The position numbers and the translations under genes are program-made. This document shows, piece by piece, positions 6,178 to 13,766 of a DNA stretch of 25,873 nt. Position 1 is the first letter of the stretch. The number at the start of each line of letters is the position of its first letter. The DNA is from JABCPE02 sp963516475 (GTDB taxonomy: Bacteria; Bacteroidota; Bacteroidia; Flavobacteriales; Weeksellaceae), in NCBI GenBank assembly GCA_963516475.1, contig CAUQBR010000016.1, positions 1 to 25,873 on the forward strand, given 5' to 3'. The notes below the pieces were generated by a model. That model made no database searches, was not told the DNA's origin, and saw only the letters and a program-made list of their open reading frames with translations.

Positions 6178-7578
6178 TTAAAATTTTTCTACATCTAAAT
6201 TTTGTGTAGATTTCATCAGCTCTATCGCTGCTCTTCTTTGGTTAAACACAGCCGTTTTGTATTCTAATTCAGCCTTTTCCAAATCGTTTTCAGCATCTAT
6301 CAGATCCATAGATTTTTTCACGCCGTAGCGGAATTCTTTTTCCACTTGGTCTAATGCATTTTTGGCGATTTTACGAGCTTTGTCCTTTAATTCTATCTGT
6401 GCCAAAGCAATGTCATAATTGGTCTGATTATTCGCAAGATTCAGCTGCAATTTTCTCTGTGCATCTGCTTTTTTGTTCTCCAAAACCATTTTGTCTATCT
6501 TGCTCTTTTCAGCTTCTCGTTTTCCTGTATTTCCATCGAAAAGGCTCCATTTAAAGCCTATTCCAGCATTAAACATTGGGAAAAGACTAAGCGGTTTGGT
6601 ATGAATATCCAGTTTTTTTACCAAATGAGGAACCACATCGTTAGAAGTATGAATATGGTCGCCATAAAGCCCAAAGTAAGACAACGAAGTAGAAAGCTGC
6701 ACCTTTGGAATCCACCAGGTTTTCTCGGCTTTTATTTTGTATTCCGCTGCGGCTATTCCGTGGTTTAGGGCTTTTATTTCAGGTCTGTTTTCTATGGATT
6801 TGTCCTCCACTAAATAGTTTAAAACCTGTAAATCTGGCTCTATTTCCGCGATGCGCTCTCTGTCCATTCCTGTGAGGATATGCAGCTGAGTGATAAGCAG
6901 TTCGCGCTTTCCTTCGTATTCTATCATTTTAGTATCCAGCGTGACCTGCGCCAGTTCTATTTTCTTAAAATCATACGGCGTTATCAGTCCGTATCCAAGC
7001 GCTTTTTCTGCTGTTTTTCTGTTAATTTCAAGTCTTTTTTTACTTTCATCTAAAACTTTTTTAGACTGATGAACCAATGCAAACTGGTCATAGATTTTGG
7101 CAATAGAAGTAATTACTTCATTCTTACTGCTGGATAAAAGTTCCTGCTGGGAAAGTTTTTTCTCGTTTAAGGCTTTTTTCAAATGCCCTACTTTTCCTCC
7201 TGAATAAAGCACTACAGAAGCCTGTAATTTAGACGCTCCCGAAAACCCTGAAATCCCTAAAGTATTATTCTGTGAAGGAATTTTCATCCCTGGGAATATA
7301 GGCGGAAATGGCGGAATTCCCATCTCTGGCGAAGTGTAATTTATCCGCGTATCCATATAGCCTACCCTTCCTGTAAGTTCTACTTTTGGAAGGAAAGTAT
7401 CAGTTAATCTCTTTTGGTCAATATCCACATACTGCAGTTCCAGATTTTGCTGCTGGTACTGCCCATCTCTTTCTAATGCACTATTAATGAGTTCTTTCAG
7501 CTGATCAGAAGAAGACTGCCCAAAACTGAAAGAAGACATAAATAATAATGCATAAAACAACTTATTCTTACTTGTCAT
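6178..7578 (-). CDS. TolC-family outer-membrane efflux protein
   Basis: A 466-residue protein with a signal peptide (MTSKNKLFYALLFMSSFSFG, cleaved before QSSSDQ) and the two-fold repeated helical layout of TolC/OprM proteins. Features include the Lys- and Gln-rich helices about 120-230, a second helical set about 300-460, and the typical segment GIGFKWSLFDGNTGKREAE. It forms the outer-membrane channel of the tripartite exporter encoded by the operon. The ATG at 7578 is preferred over one at 7641: the signal peptide starts right there, and the longer version would include the promoter. It is the first gene of the operon; a possible -7 box (GAAATTTG, 7612-7605) and an FNR-like palindrome (7634-7649) lie upstream. 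Confidence 0.9.
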   Translation of the reverse strand: MTSKNKLFYALLFMSSFSFGQSSSDQLKELINSALERDGQYQQQNLELQYVDIDQKRLTDTFLPKVELTGRVGYMDTRINYTSPEMGIPPFPPIFPGMKIPSQNNTLGISGFSGASKLQASVVLYSGGKVGHLKKALNEKKLSQQELLSSSKNEVITSIAKIYDQFALVHQSKKVLDESKKRLEINRKTAEKALGYGLITPYDFKKIELAQVTLDTKMIEYEGKRELLITQLHILTGMDRERIAEIEPDLQVLNYLVEDKSIENRPEIKALNHGIAAAEYKIKAEKTWWIPKVQLSTSLSYFGLYGDHIHTSNDVVPHLVKKLDIHTKPLSLFPMFNAGIGFKWSLFDGNTGKREAEKSKIDKMVLENKKADAQRKLQLNLANNQTNYDIALAQIELKDKARKIAKNALDQVEKEFRYGVKKSMDLIDAENDLEKAELEYKTAVFNQRRAAIELMKSTQNLDVEKF

Positions 7579-7604
7579 ATATTTTGTTTGTTTATTTGAT
7601 GATG

Positions 7605-7612
7605 CAAATTTC
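7605..7612 (-). promoter_or_regulatory. Possible -7 box of the efflux operon
   Basis: GAAATTTG on the - strand, one mismatch from the Bacteroidota consensus TAnnTTTG, 27 nt before the TolC ATG. No TTG is found at the expected -33 position; instead the palindrome at 7634-7649 covers it. Confidence 0.45.
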
Positions 7613-7633
7613 CATGAAATCTGACAAATATCC

Positions 7634-7649
7634 TTTGACATTTATCAAA
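7634..7649. promoter_or_regulatory. FNR-like palindromic operator candidate
   Basis: TTTGACATTTATCAAA: half-sites TTTGA and TCAAA six bases apart, one base off the FNR consensus TTGAT-N4-ATCAA. It sits just upstream of the putative -7 box of the efflux operon, which is followed by a Crp/Fnr-family gene. An overlapping 14-nt-period direct repeat (TGACA..TATC at 7622 and 7636) is also present. Confidence 0.5.
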
Positions 7650-7697
7650 AAGTGAAATTTCGAGTATTTAAAATGATTTTTAATTTTTAGCAAATAA

Positions 7698-7728
7698 AAA
7701 AACATCTCCAAAAATTGAAGATGTTTTT
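7698..7728. terminator. Terminator between the tRNA cluster and the efflux operon
   Basis: A 10-bp stem (7698-7707 with 7719-7728) flanked by A and T runs on both sides. It most likely ends the - strand tRNA transcript. Confidence 0.7.
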
Positions 7729-7740
7729 ATTTAAAATCCG

Positions 7741-7814
7741 TGAGCGCGAAAGGATTCGAACCTTTGACCGTCTGCTTAGAAGGCAGATGCTCTATCCAGC
7801 TGAGCTACGCACCC
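7741..7814 (-). tRNA. tRNA-Arg (anticodon TCT)
   Basis: Read on the - strand: acceptor GGGTGCG pairs with CGCGCTC (two G-U pairs), followed by discriminator A. The D-arm GCTCAGC, anticodon loop CTTCTAA and T-arm GGTTCGAATCC are all in place. CCA is not encoded. It is the last gene of a three-tRNA cluster. Confidence 0.95.
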
Positions 7815-7850
7815 ATTAATTAGTTTTTAAAAAGAACTAATAAACTTTTG

Positions 7851-7925
7851 TCGGGGTGGCAGGATTCGAACCTGCGACCTCCTGGTCCCAAACCAGGCGC
7901 GATGACCGGGCTACGCTACACCCCG
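7851..7925 (-). tRNA. tRNA-Pro (anticodon TGG)
   Basis: The acceptor CGGGGTG pairs perfectly with CACCCCG, discriminator A. The anticodon loop contains TTTGGGA and the T-arm GGTTCGAATCC. CCA is not encoded. It is the middle gene of the cluster. Confidence 0.95.
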
Positions 7926-7941
7926 AATATCTTACCAGTTG

Positions 7942-8024
7942 CGGAGGGTATGAGATTCGAACTCATGCGACCCGAAAGTCGACAGTTTAGCAAACTGCTC
8001 CGTTAACCACTCCGGCAACCCTCC
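7942..8024 (-). tRNA. tRNA-Ser (anticodon GCT)
   Basis: The acceptor GGAGGGT pairs with ACCCTCC, discriminator G as is usual for serine. The anticodon stem CAGTT/AACTG encloses TGCTA, and a variable arm (GTCGACTTTCGGGTCGC) of class II type is present. CCA is not encoded. It is the first gene of the cluster, 38 nt from the promoter. Confidence 0.95.
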
Positions 8025-8062
8025 TTTTATTCTTTAAGAACTCCCTTTCTTTATTTGCTTTG

Positions 8063-8092
8063 CAAAGGTATAACTTTTTTTTAATCCTACAA
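8063..8092 (-). promoter_or_regulatory. Consensus Bacteroidota promoter of the tRNA cluster
   Basis: On the - strand: TTG (8092-8090), a spacer of exactly 19 nt, then TACCTTTG (8070-8063). This is a perfect match to the TTG-N19-TAnnTTTG consensus of Bacteroidota housekeeping promoters. Confidence 0.9.
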
Positions 8093-8115
8093 ATTTTTTT
8101 TGAAAAAAATATTCG

Positions 8116-8123
8116 TATTTTTG
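8116..8123 (+). promoter_or_regulatory. -7 box of the amidase gene
   Basis: TATTTTTG, matching TAnnTTTG, 30 nt before the ATG at 8154. It is divergent from the tRNA promoter, with about 45 bp between the two boxes. The -33 element is not clear. Confidence 0.55.
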
Positions 8124-8153
8124 AAAAAAAAAATTAGCTTAATTATTTATATC

Positions 8154-9152
8154 ATGCGTAAAATATTTTATATCAGCTGCTTATGTATTTTGGCTTTTTC
8201 TTGTGATTCGCAGAAAAAAATAGCCAATGCAGCCAAATCTTCATTAGACCCAAACAAAACAAACTCTGAAAAAGAAAAAAAAGGTGAAATAGTCCATATA
8301 GGAACAGAGGATTTTTATAAAGTGAACATTGCGGACAGCACCAAAAACAATAATACTATAAGCTATGGGTCTATAGTTTCAGCTAAACCAAAAAAATATA
8401 AAATCACCAAAACCTACTTCCCTTCCTTGGGACAAGGCTTCCGCCAAAGATTCATCATTCTGCATTATACGGCTTTGAATAATGAAAAATCCATAAGAGT
8501 TTTAACACAGCAGTCGGTAAGTTCTCATTATCTTGTGAGTGATTTAGATGATCATGAAATCTATCAATTAGTAGATGAAAATAAAAGAGCTTATCATGCA
8601 GGGATAAGCGCTTGGAAAAACAGCAACAATCTGAATGACAACTCTATAGGCATAGAAATAGTAAATACAGGCTATGTAGTAGATAGTTTAGGAAAGAGAC
8701 AATTCCAAGCATTCCCTGAACATCAAATAGAAAAAATAGCCGTTTTGGTAAAAGACATTAGCAAAAGATATATGATTCCTCCTACTAATATTTTGGCTCA
8801 TTCAGATATTGCTCCGACAAGAAAACAAGACCCAGGCCCTCTGTTTCCTTGGAAAACATTATATGAAAAACACCAAATAGGCATGTGGTATGATGAGGAT
8901 AAAAAACAAGAACTTTATCCAAGTGCATTAGAAGACATTACTACACTATATGAAGATGCTTCTTTTATAAGAAAAATACAATCAACCTTTAAGAGTTTTG
9001 GGTATGATATCCAAATCACAGGAATGTGGGACAAACAGACAAAAAGCGTTATAGAGGCGTTTCAGTATCATTTCAGACCAGAAAACTATGATGGCATTTT
9101 AGATGCGGAAACTTGGAGTATTCTGCAAGCTTTGGCTCAGAAATATAAATAA
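8154..9152 (+). CDS. N-acetylmuramoyl-L-alanine amidase, lipoprotein, with peptidoglycan-binding domain
   Basis: A 332-residue cell-wall hydrolase that should cleave the bond between N-acetylmuramic acid and L-alanine. A lipoprotein signal with Cys 17 (AFSC) is followed by a polar linker, an Amidase_2 (AmpD/AmiD-like) domain at about 95-240 and a C-terminal PG_binding_1 domain at about 268-330. Expected zinc ligands are visible: His 104 (ILHYT), His 216 (LAHSD) and Asp 226 (KQDPGP); Glu 168 in GIEIVN fits the catalytic region. The order lipobox, amidase, peptidoglycan-binding matches AmiD of Escherichia coli. A longer reading from a TTG at 8100 would run through the -7 box and hide the signal peptide, so ATG 8154 is chosen. 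Probable role: turnover of murein fragments in the periplasm. Confidence 0.9.
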   Translation: MRKIFYISCLCILAFSCDSQKKIANAAKSSLDPNKTNSEKEKKGEIVHIGTEDFYKVNIADSTKNNNTISYGSIVSAKPKKYKITKTYFPSLGQGFRQRFIILHYTALNNEKSIRVLTQQSVSSHYLVSDLDDHEIYQLVDENKRAYHAGISAWKNSNNLNDNSIGIEIVNTGYVVDSLGKRQFQAFPEHQIEKIAVLVKDISKRYMIPPTNILAHSDIAPTRKQDPGPLFPWKTLYEKHQIGMWYDEDKKQELYPSALEDITTLYEDASFIRKIQSTFKSFGYDIQITGMWDKQTKSVIEAFQYHFRPENYDGILDAETWSILQALAQKYK

Positions 9153-9158
9153 ATTCTC

Positions 9159-9166
9159 TACCTTTG
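9159..9166 (+). promoter_or_regulatory. -7 box before the small membrane-protein gene
   Basis: TACCTTTG followed by C, a perfect match to TAnnTTTG, 14 nt upstream of the ATG at 9181. A TTG exists further upstream but at a 24-nt spacing. Confidence 0.6.
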
Positions 9167-9180
9167 CAAAAAATAGAAAA

Positions 9181-9489
9181 ATGGATAAAAAAAATAAAGA
9201 TAAAGACGAAAAATTCATAGAATATTGGGAAAACAGCATGCAGCTCGGAAGGGTAAAATATTCCTTGATAAATGCCATTTTAATGGGAGTGATTATATTT
9301 TTAATTTCCAATCTCGGATATTATTTCTTCACAGGAACTACATTTTTCCAGCTTAGCTTGGATGCTTTTTTATCCTTTGCTATCAGCTATTTTCTTGGTT
9401 TTCTTTTTTATTATATCCCTGTTTGGAATGTCAATAGTTTCAAATATAATGTGGTTCTAAAGAAAAAGAAAAAATCCAAAAAAAAGTAA
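9181..9489 (+). CDS. Small two-TM membrane protein of unknown function
   Basis: A 102-residue protein with a charged N-terminus (MDKKNKDKDEKF), two membrane segments (about 30-50 and 58-82) and a strongly basic C-terminus made almost only of Lys and Ser. I recognise no named family. ATG 9181 is preferred over an ATG inside the amidase gene at 9103 because a consensus -7 box lies directly before 9181. It follows the amidase gene by 28 nt and is followed by a bidirectional terminator, so it may be transcribed both from its own promoter and by read-through. Function unknown. Confidence 0.75.
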   Translation: MDKKNKDKDEKFIEYWENSMQLGRVKYSLINAILMGVIIFLISNLGYYFFTGTTFFQLSLDAFLSFAISYFLGFLFYYIPVWNVNSFKYNVVLKKKKKSKKK

Positions 9490-9515
9490 AAGACTTGAAA
9501 ATCAAGTCTTTTTTT
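9488..9515. terminator. Bidirectional terminator
   Basis: The 9-bp stem AAGACTTGA/TCAAGTCTT (9490-9498 with 9502-9510) extends with A-T pairs and is flanked by T runs in both directions. It ends the + strand amidase unit and the - strand ABC operon. Confidence 0.85.
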
Positions 9516-9519
9516 ATTT

Positions 9520-10215
9520 CTAAACGGTCTGAAGATACAGTTTTTCCAGCTCATTGGCAGAGATTTCATCGGCATTGATTTCGGAAATTAAATTCCCTCG
9601 CTTCATAATTCCTATTCGGTCAGCCACTTCTTTTGCCCTAAAAATATCATGCGTCGCCATGAAAATAGTAGTTCCCTCCGAAGCCAATTCTTTCAATATT
9701 TCAGAAAATTCATTCGATGCCTTCGGGTCTAGACCAGATGTAGGCTCATCCAGAAGTAGTACTTTCGCCTTTTTAGCGATGGCAATGGCGATGCCCACTT
9801 TCTGGCGCATCCCTTTGGAATAGCCTCCCAGCCTATTGTGATGAGCATCAGCCTGCAGTCCTGCTTTGCTTAGGAAATTCGTAAGCGCCTCATTATCATA
9901 ATCAAACCCAGCCAAAGAGGAGAAAAATTTAAGGTTTTCTACGCCTGTCAAATTAGGATAAAGCAGTACAGTTTCAGGAATATACGCGATGAATTTCTTG
10001 GTCTCCTCTGGATGATCTACCACAGAGATTCCATTGATTTTCGCAACTCCTTCGGTCGGTTTCACAAAGCCTAAAAATATATTAATCGTCGTACTCTTCC
10101 CTGCTCCATTCTGTCCCAAAAGAGCAAAAATTTCACCTTTGTTCAGTTTTAAATTTAGATTATTTAAAGCTTTATAATCTCCGTATGTTTTAGTTAAGTT
10201 TTCTGCAATAAGCAT
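9520..10215 (-). CDS. ABC transporter ATP-binding protein
   Basis: A 231-residue cytoplasmic ATPase. Walker A is GQNGAGKST at 34-42, the signature region is GGYSKGMRQK at 130-139, Walker B LLLDEPTSGLDP has Asp 156 and Glu 157, and the switch His is at 189 (MATHD). As in many ABC-2 drug-type ATPases, the Q-loop position carries Glu in IAYIPE (81). It is somewhat shorter than ATPases of this group that have a C-terminal extension. It lies 6 nt downstream of a DUF3526-type permease gene and should power the two permeases encoded upstream. It could also serve the efflux permease at 3969-5147, whose operon lacks an ATPase; that is only a possibility. Confidence 0.9.
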   Translation of the reverse strand: MLIAENLTKTYGDYKALNNLNLKLNKGEIFALLGQNGAGKSTTINIFLGFVKPTEGVAKINGISVVDHPEETKKFIAYIPETVLLYPNLTGVENLKFFSSLAGFDYDNEALTNFLSKAGLQADAHHNRLGGYSKGMRQKVGIAIAIAKKAKVLLLDEPTSGLDPKASNEFSEILKELASEGTTIFMATHDIFRAKEVADRIGIMKRGNLISEINADEISANELEKLYLQTV

Positions 10216-10221
10216 AAAATT

Positions 10222-11580
10222 CTATATTTTTTTAGTCAATTTTATTCCGATAAACACAAGTAATAATGAGTACAACAAGCCCACAAATAGGGATTTCCAG
10301 CTAATATCTGTACTCTCTGCTGGCGGCTGATATTTAGGTCTTTTTTCCCAAGGTGTATTTTTGGTCAAAGTTTCCTCAAAAATATATGGATAAAAAAACT
10401 CCCGCACGGCTTTATGATGTTTTCTCACCGATACCAAATATCTCATATATGCTTCTAAATCTGTATTAACCAAGGTGTTATACATTCTCTGCACTCCTAC
10501 CGTAGGAAGAAACATTCCCAAAGTTTCGGCTTTGTGCTGGCGCTCCATCAGTTTTTGTTCCATCAGTTTGGATGTCGGTTCTGCCTCTTTATCAGCCACA
10601 TACTGCATCGCATAATACCAGCCTGCTACATAATACTTCTCTTCTGGAATTTTATATTTTTTATACTCGGGATATTCTTGGTAAAATTTGTTCATCGTTA
10701 CCGATTTAGGCTTATCCCATTTCTCATGGTAGGCCTCCCGCTGGATGAGTGTAGTCTCCATAGCCTCATGAACAGGAGTAGTAGCTGTAATTATCGTATT
10801 TCCCAAAACTGGAAACATCAGACATAGCGCAATCCAAATCCCCACGGACAAAATAGCGTTGTAAGTTGAGTTTTTATTCAATAAATTGATAAGCCAAACC
10901 ACTGCAAACCAAAAACTTACATAGAAAATAGAAATTCCTAAAATGGCAAAAAACACCGCTCCAAAACTAGCCTTGAAAACCAAAGCCGCCACTATCATCA
11001 GTATAATGACCAAAGAAACTACTATCAGCCACCTTGCAAAGATTTTATAAAAAACAAAACTAAGCGTAGGCACTCCAGAAATCTTTATCATACTCCAGAC
11101 TCCTGTTTCTTTCTCCTCCGAAATCAAACTGAAACCAAGAGCAATAATCAATAACGGAAAAAGATAAATAAAAACAAATGACAAATCCAAATTGCCCACC
11201 AAAAGGGACAAAGGATTGGTCAGCTCATTATCATAAATTTGCCCTTCTAATGCCAAGATTTTGGTTTTGATATTGTAGTTTAGAATATCTCTCTGCCCCA
11301 AAGAAAACGCCGCCCAGTCACTCGGCGGATTATAAGTATGAAAAATCATGTAATAAATATCCGTTCCTGCCGTGTTCTCCGCGCCTGCAATGCGTAGAAT
11401 GTGCTCTATACTCTCATTTTCCAGATGTTCTATTCTAGAAATATTTTCTTTTTGTTCCTCTATGACTCTGTTTCCGTAATAAATTCCGTAAAGCCCAAAG
11501 AGAAAAACCATCAAAACCCCAATTCGGAAGGCGTTATTTCTGAAAATATTTTTAAATTCTATGCTTAAAATCCTCTTCAT
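10222..11580 (-). CDS. ABC transporter permease, DUF3526 type (second)
   Basis: A 452-residue membrane protein. The N-terminal helix (about 19-36) is followed by a soluble stretch, a block of helices (about 135-270, including ALGFSLISEEKETGVWSMIKISG, typical of ABC-2 permeases), a second extracytoplasmic domain of about 150 residues, and a final helix at about 430-448. This is the plan of the DUF3526 ABC-2 permeases of Bacteroidota. It lies 2 nt from the paralogous gene upstream and 6 nt from the ATPase gene downstream, so the three encode one transporter with a heterodimeric permease. The substrate is unknown. Confidence 0.85.
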   Translation of the reverse strand: MKRILSIEFKNIFRNNAFRIGVLMVFLFGLYGIYYGNRVIEEQKENISRIEHLENESIEHILRIAGAENTAGTDIYYMIFHTYNPPSDWAAFSLGQRDILNYNIKTKILALEGQIYDNELTNPLSLLVGNLDLSFVFIYLFPLLIIALGFSLISEEKETGVWSMIKISGVPTLSFVFYKIFARWLIVVSLVIILMIVAALVFKASFGAVFFAILGISIFYVSFWFAVVWLINLLNKNSTYNAILSVGIWIALCLMFPVLGNTIITATTPVHEAMETTLIQREAYHEKWDKPKSVTMNKFYQEYPEYKKYKIPEEKYYVAGWYYAMQYVADKEAEPTSKLMEQKLMERQHKAETLGMFLPTVGVQRMYNTLVNTDLEAYMRYLVSVRKHHKAVREFFYPYIFEETLTKNTPWEKRPKYQPPAESTDISWKSLFVGLLYSLLLVFIGIKLTKKI

Positions 11581-11582
11581 CG

Positions 11583-13031
11583 TTACAAAAATTTATTACT
11601 ATTTTTCTGAATATAATTCGCCGCCAAAACCAATACAAACAGCATAAAAACAAACGCTGAAATCCCCAAAATCTGCTCTTTTAGAATTTCATAAGTAGAA
11701 AAATGCTGGTATTTGAACGGTGGCATTTGTTTCAGAAGTTCATTATTTATCCTCTGTGTCCGCTCTTTTTGGGATTCTTTATAATATTTTATTTCCTCCT
11801 GTTGAAGTTTATTCAGATACTGAGTGCGGTCATATCGGTATTTTTCGGCCTGTCGCTGGAAACTTACAGCATCAGAAAAACTACTTCCGCTGAAGCCCAT
11901 AGACATATTTCTCATCGCCAAATAAGGATTGGCAAAGCCTAAAAATTCGCTTACTTTGTTTTGATTTTGATAAATTTTAATCAATTCCTCAAATTTTTCA
12001 CCAAAAATTTTCGTGGTAATTTTTTCGCCTTCTGCAAAGACCAATCCGCCGTAATTTATCGGCAATTCTTCGATGGAACTGACATTGTATTTTTTCAAGA
12101 TTTCTTCTTTCAGTTCCTTAAAGTGCTGGTCATCAGGATTATGGCTATCTCCTTCTTTTTTAATCTGGTTATGAATGGAAATATCAAAATCATTTTTATT
12201 CGGTGCTTCATAGATATTTGCACCAAGTGTCTGCGCAGCTTTCGGAAGAATAAAAACCATTGAAAACCAAATGATTAAAAGAACAAGCAAAGTAGATTTA
12301 GGAGTTTTATTCAAAGCCGAAAAAACCACGACTACAAACGAAAAAATCAAAAAATAAACGCTGTAAGAGGCCACCAGCAGGAAGGCTCTCGGTATAAATC
12401 CCTCTGCATCAGCACCTGACATCAGCCCAGTGAAAGCAATTCCAAAAATAAGAATGGGAAGGAAATAAGCCATCGTAACGGCATAAATCCCCAAAGTTTT
12501 TCCAAAAATAATGTCTTTGTAAGTCGTATTTTGAACCAAAATCAGTTTCAAAACTCCATTTTGTTTCAACCCAGAAACCGAACCAAAACCAATGAAAATA
12601 ATGAATAAAGGTAAAATCAGCTGGAAAATCAGCGCCATACTCAGTTCCCCAAACCTCAGTATTCCGTTGGAAAACGAGGCATCGCTCATATTCATCGTAT
12701 TCTGTCTGTGAGCCTCCAAAAAAACAGAGTTTCCCACATAAGAATTTACCCCAAAATCAAAAGCACTCAGAGGATATTTGTCCCGAAAAACCAAATACCC
12801 ATAATGCGAAACCCTGTGCGGGTGCCTGTCTGGCTGGTTTTCCCACTGCTGGACAACTTCCGACTGGTAGTGTTCCTGCTCCTCATTGTGATGATGAACA
12901 TTTTCCCAACCGATATAAGCCGCCAGAGACAAAACAGCAACAATGATGAAAACCAAGTAAATCAGTACTTTCTGCCTATTGATGCTTTTCCATTCTTCCG
13001 AGGCGATTAGCTTTACCCTTTTTAAATTCAT
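11583..13031 (-). CDS. ABC transporter permease, DUF3526 type (first)
   Basis: A 482-residue paralogue of the next gene in the operon with the same layout. The N-terminal helix is about 22-41; then comes a His-rich soluble stretch (GWENVHHHNEEQEHYQ, about 42-57), a helix block about 135-270 with the ABC-2-like segment IGFGSVSGLKQNGVLKLILVQ, a large extracytoplasmic domain (about 275-445) and a terminal helix about 450-470. The HHHNEEQEH cluster and further histidines could bind metal, but this may be chance. It starts 4 nt after the mtnN stop and ends 2 nt before the second permease gene. Probably an exporter component; substrate unknown. Confidence 0.85.
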   Translation of the reverse strand: MNLKRVKLIASEEWKSINRQKVLIYLVFIIVAVLSLAAYIGWENVHHHNEEQEHYQSEVVQQWENQPDRHPHRVSHYGYLVFRDKYPLSAFDFGVNSYVGNSVFLEAHRQNTMNMSDASFSNGILRFGELSMALIFQLILPLFIIFIGFGSVSGLKQNGVLKLILVQNTTYKDIIFGKTLGIYAVTMAYFLPILIFGIAFTGLMSGADAEGFIPRAFLLVASYSVYFLIFSFVVVVFSALNKTPKSTLLVLLIIWFSMVFILPKAAQTLGANIYEAPNKNDFDISIHNQIKKEGDSHNPDDQHFKELKEEILKKYNVSSIEELPINYGGLVFAEGEKITTKIFGEKFEELIKIYQNQNKVSEFLGFANPYLAMRNMSMGFSGSSFSDAVSFQRQAEKYRYDRTQYLNKLQQEEIKYYKESQKERTQRINNELLKQMPPFKYQHFSTYEILKEQILGISAFVFMLFVLVLAANYIQKNSNKFL

Positions 13032-13035
13032 GAAA

Positions 13036-13725
13036 TTATTTTAAATTCTCAATGAAACTAATATTCATCTCCGCCGAAAGCGCCCCAGCCTTCTCCACGA
13101 AAGAATCATAGGAAACAGTATCTCCCTCGCCTGCATTATCCGAAATCGCCCTCAGCATCAGAAACGGAATGCCCATAATATGGCAGGTCTGGGCAATGGC
13201 ACTCGCCTCCATCTCCACAGCCAGTGCCCCTGGGAAACTTTTTTCTATCCATTCTCGGCGCTGTCTATCGCTGATGAAAGAATCTCCGCTGACTACCAAG
13301 CCCTTACGAAGCTGGTCGGTATATTTTTCGCAATGTTCCTCAGCAAGGTTCAGCCACTGCTCATCCGCAAAAAAAGCAGGCGGCATTTTGGCCTGTTGTC
13401 CTATTTCATAGCCGAAAGCCGTGACATCCACATCATGGTGTCTAACCTCTGTAGCCAAGATAATATCATAAACTCTGGTGTCTTTCAGACCTCCTGCTGT
13501 TCCTGTATTGATGATTAATTCTGGTTTAAACTGATTGATTAAAAGCGCAGTAGCCACCGCTGCACTCACCTTTCCTATCCCAGACAAAAGCACCACCACC
13601 TGATGGCTGCCGATTCTCCCTTCATGGAAAGTAAATCCGAATAATTCGGTATCTTTTCTATCTTGTAATTTTTCTCGAAGGAGCTGGACTTCTAGCTCCA
13701 TCGCTCCGATGATTCCTATTTTCAT
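13036..13725 (-). CDS. mtnN: 5'-methylthioadenosine/S-adenosylhomocysteine nucleosidase
   Basis: A 229-residue enzyme that hydrolyses methylthioadenosine and S-adenosylhomocysteine to adenine plus the thioribose or ribosyl-homocysteine product, in methyl-cycle recycling. The start MKIGIIGAMELEV contains the catalytic Glu 12, the substrate region has AVEMEASA (Met-Glu for ribose binding), and the general-acid Asp is in RAISDNAGEG. Length fits the family. It is the first gene of an apparent operon: a consensus -7 box lies 33 nt upstream, and the first DUF3526 permease gene follows after 4 nt. This coupling to an ABC exporter is unusual and not explained by the enzyme's known role. Confidence 0.95.
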   Translation of the reverse strand: MKIGIIGAMELEVQLLREKLQDRKDTELFGFTFHEGRIGSHQVVVLLSGIGKVSAAVATALLINQFKPELIINTGTAGGLKDTRVYDIILATEVRHHDVDVTAFGYEIGQQAKMPPAFFADEQWLNLAEEHCEKYTDQLRKGLVVSGDSFISDRQRREWIEKSFPGALAVEMEASAIAQTCHIMGIPFLMLRAISDNAGEGDTVSYDSFVEKAGALSAEMNISFIENLK

Positions 13726-13757
13726 TGTAATGTTTAATAATTAAAAAAAATTAAGGG

Positions 13758-13765
13758 CAAAGATA
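13758..13765 (-). promoter_or_regulatory. -7 box of the mtnN-ABC operon
   Basis: TATCTTTG on the - strand, matching TAnnTTTG, followed by C. It lies right after the stop of the gene at 13767-14066. No clear TTG at -33. Confidence 0.6.
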
Positions 13766-13766
13766 A

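Noticed and set aside
7579..7641. Longer start of the TolC-like gene
   Set aside because: It would bury the signal peptide and include the -7 box.
8100..8153. TTG start of the amidase gene
   Set aside because: It covers the -7 box and puts 18 residues before a clear lipoprotein signal.
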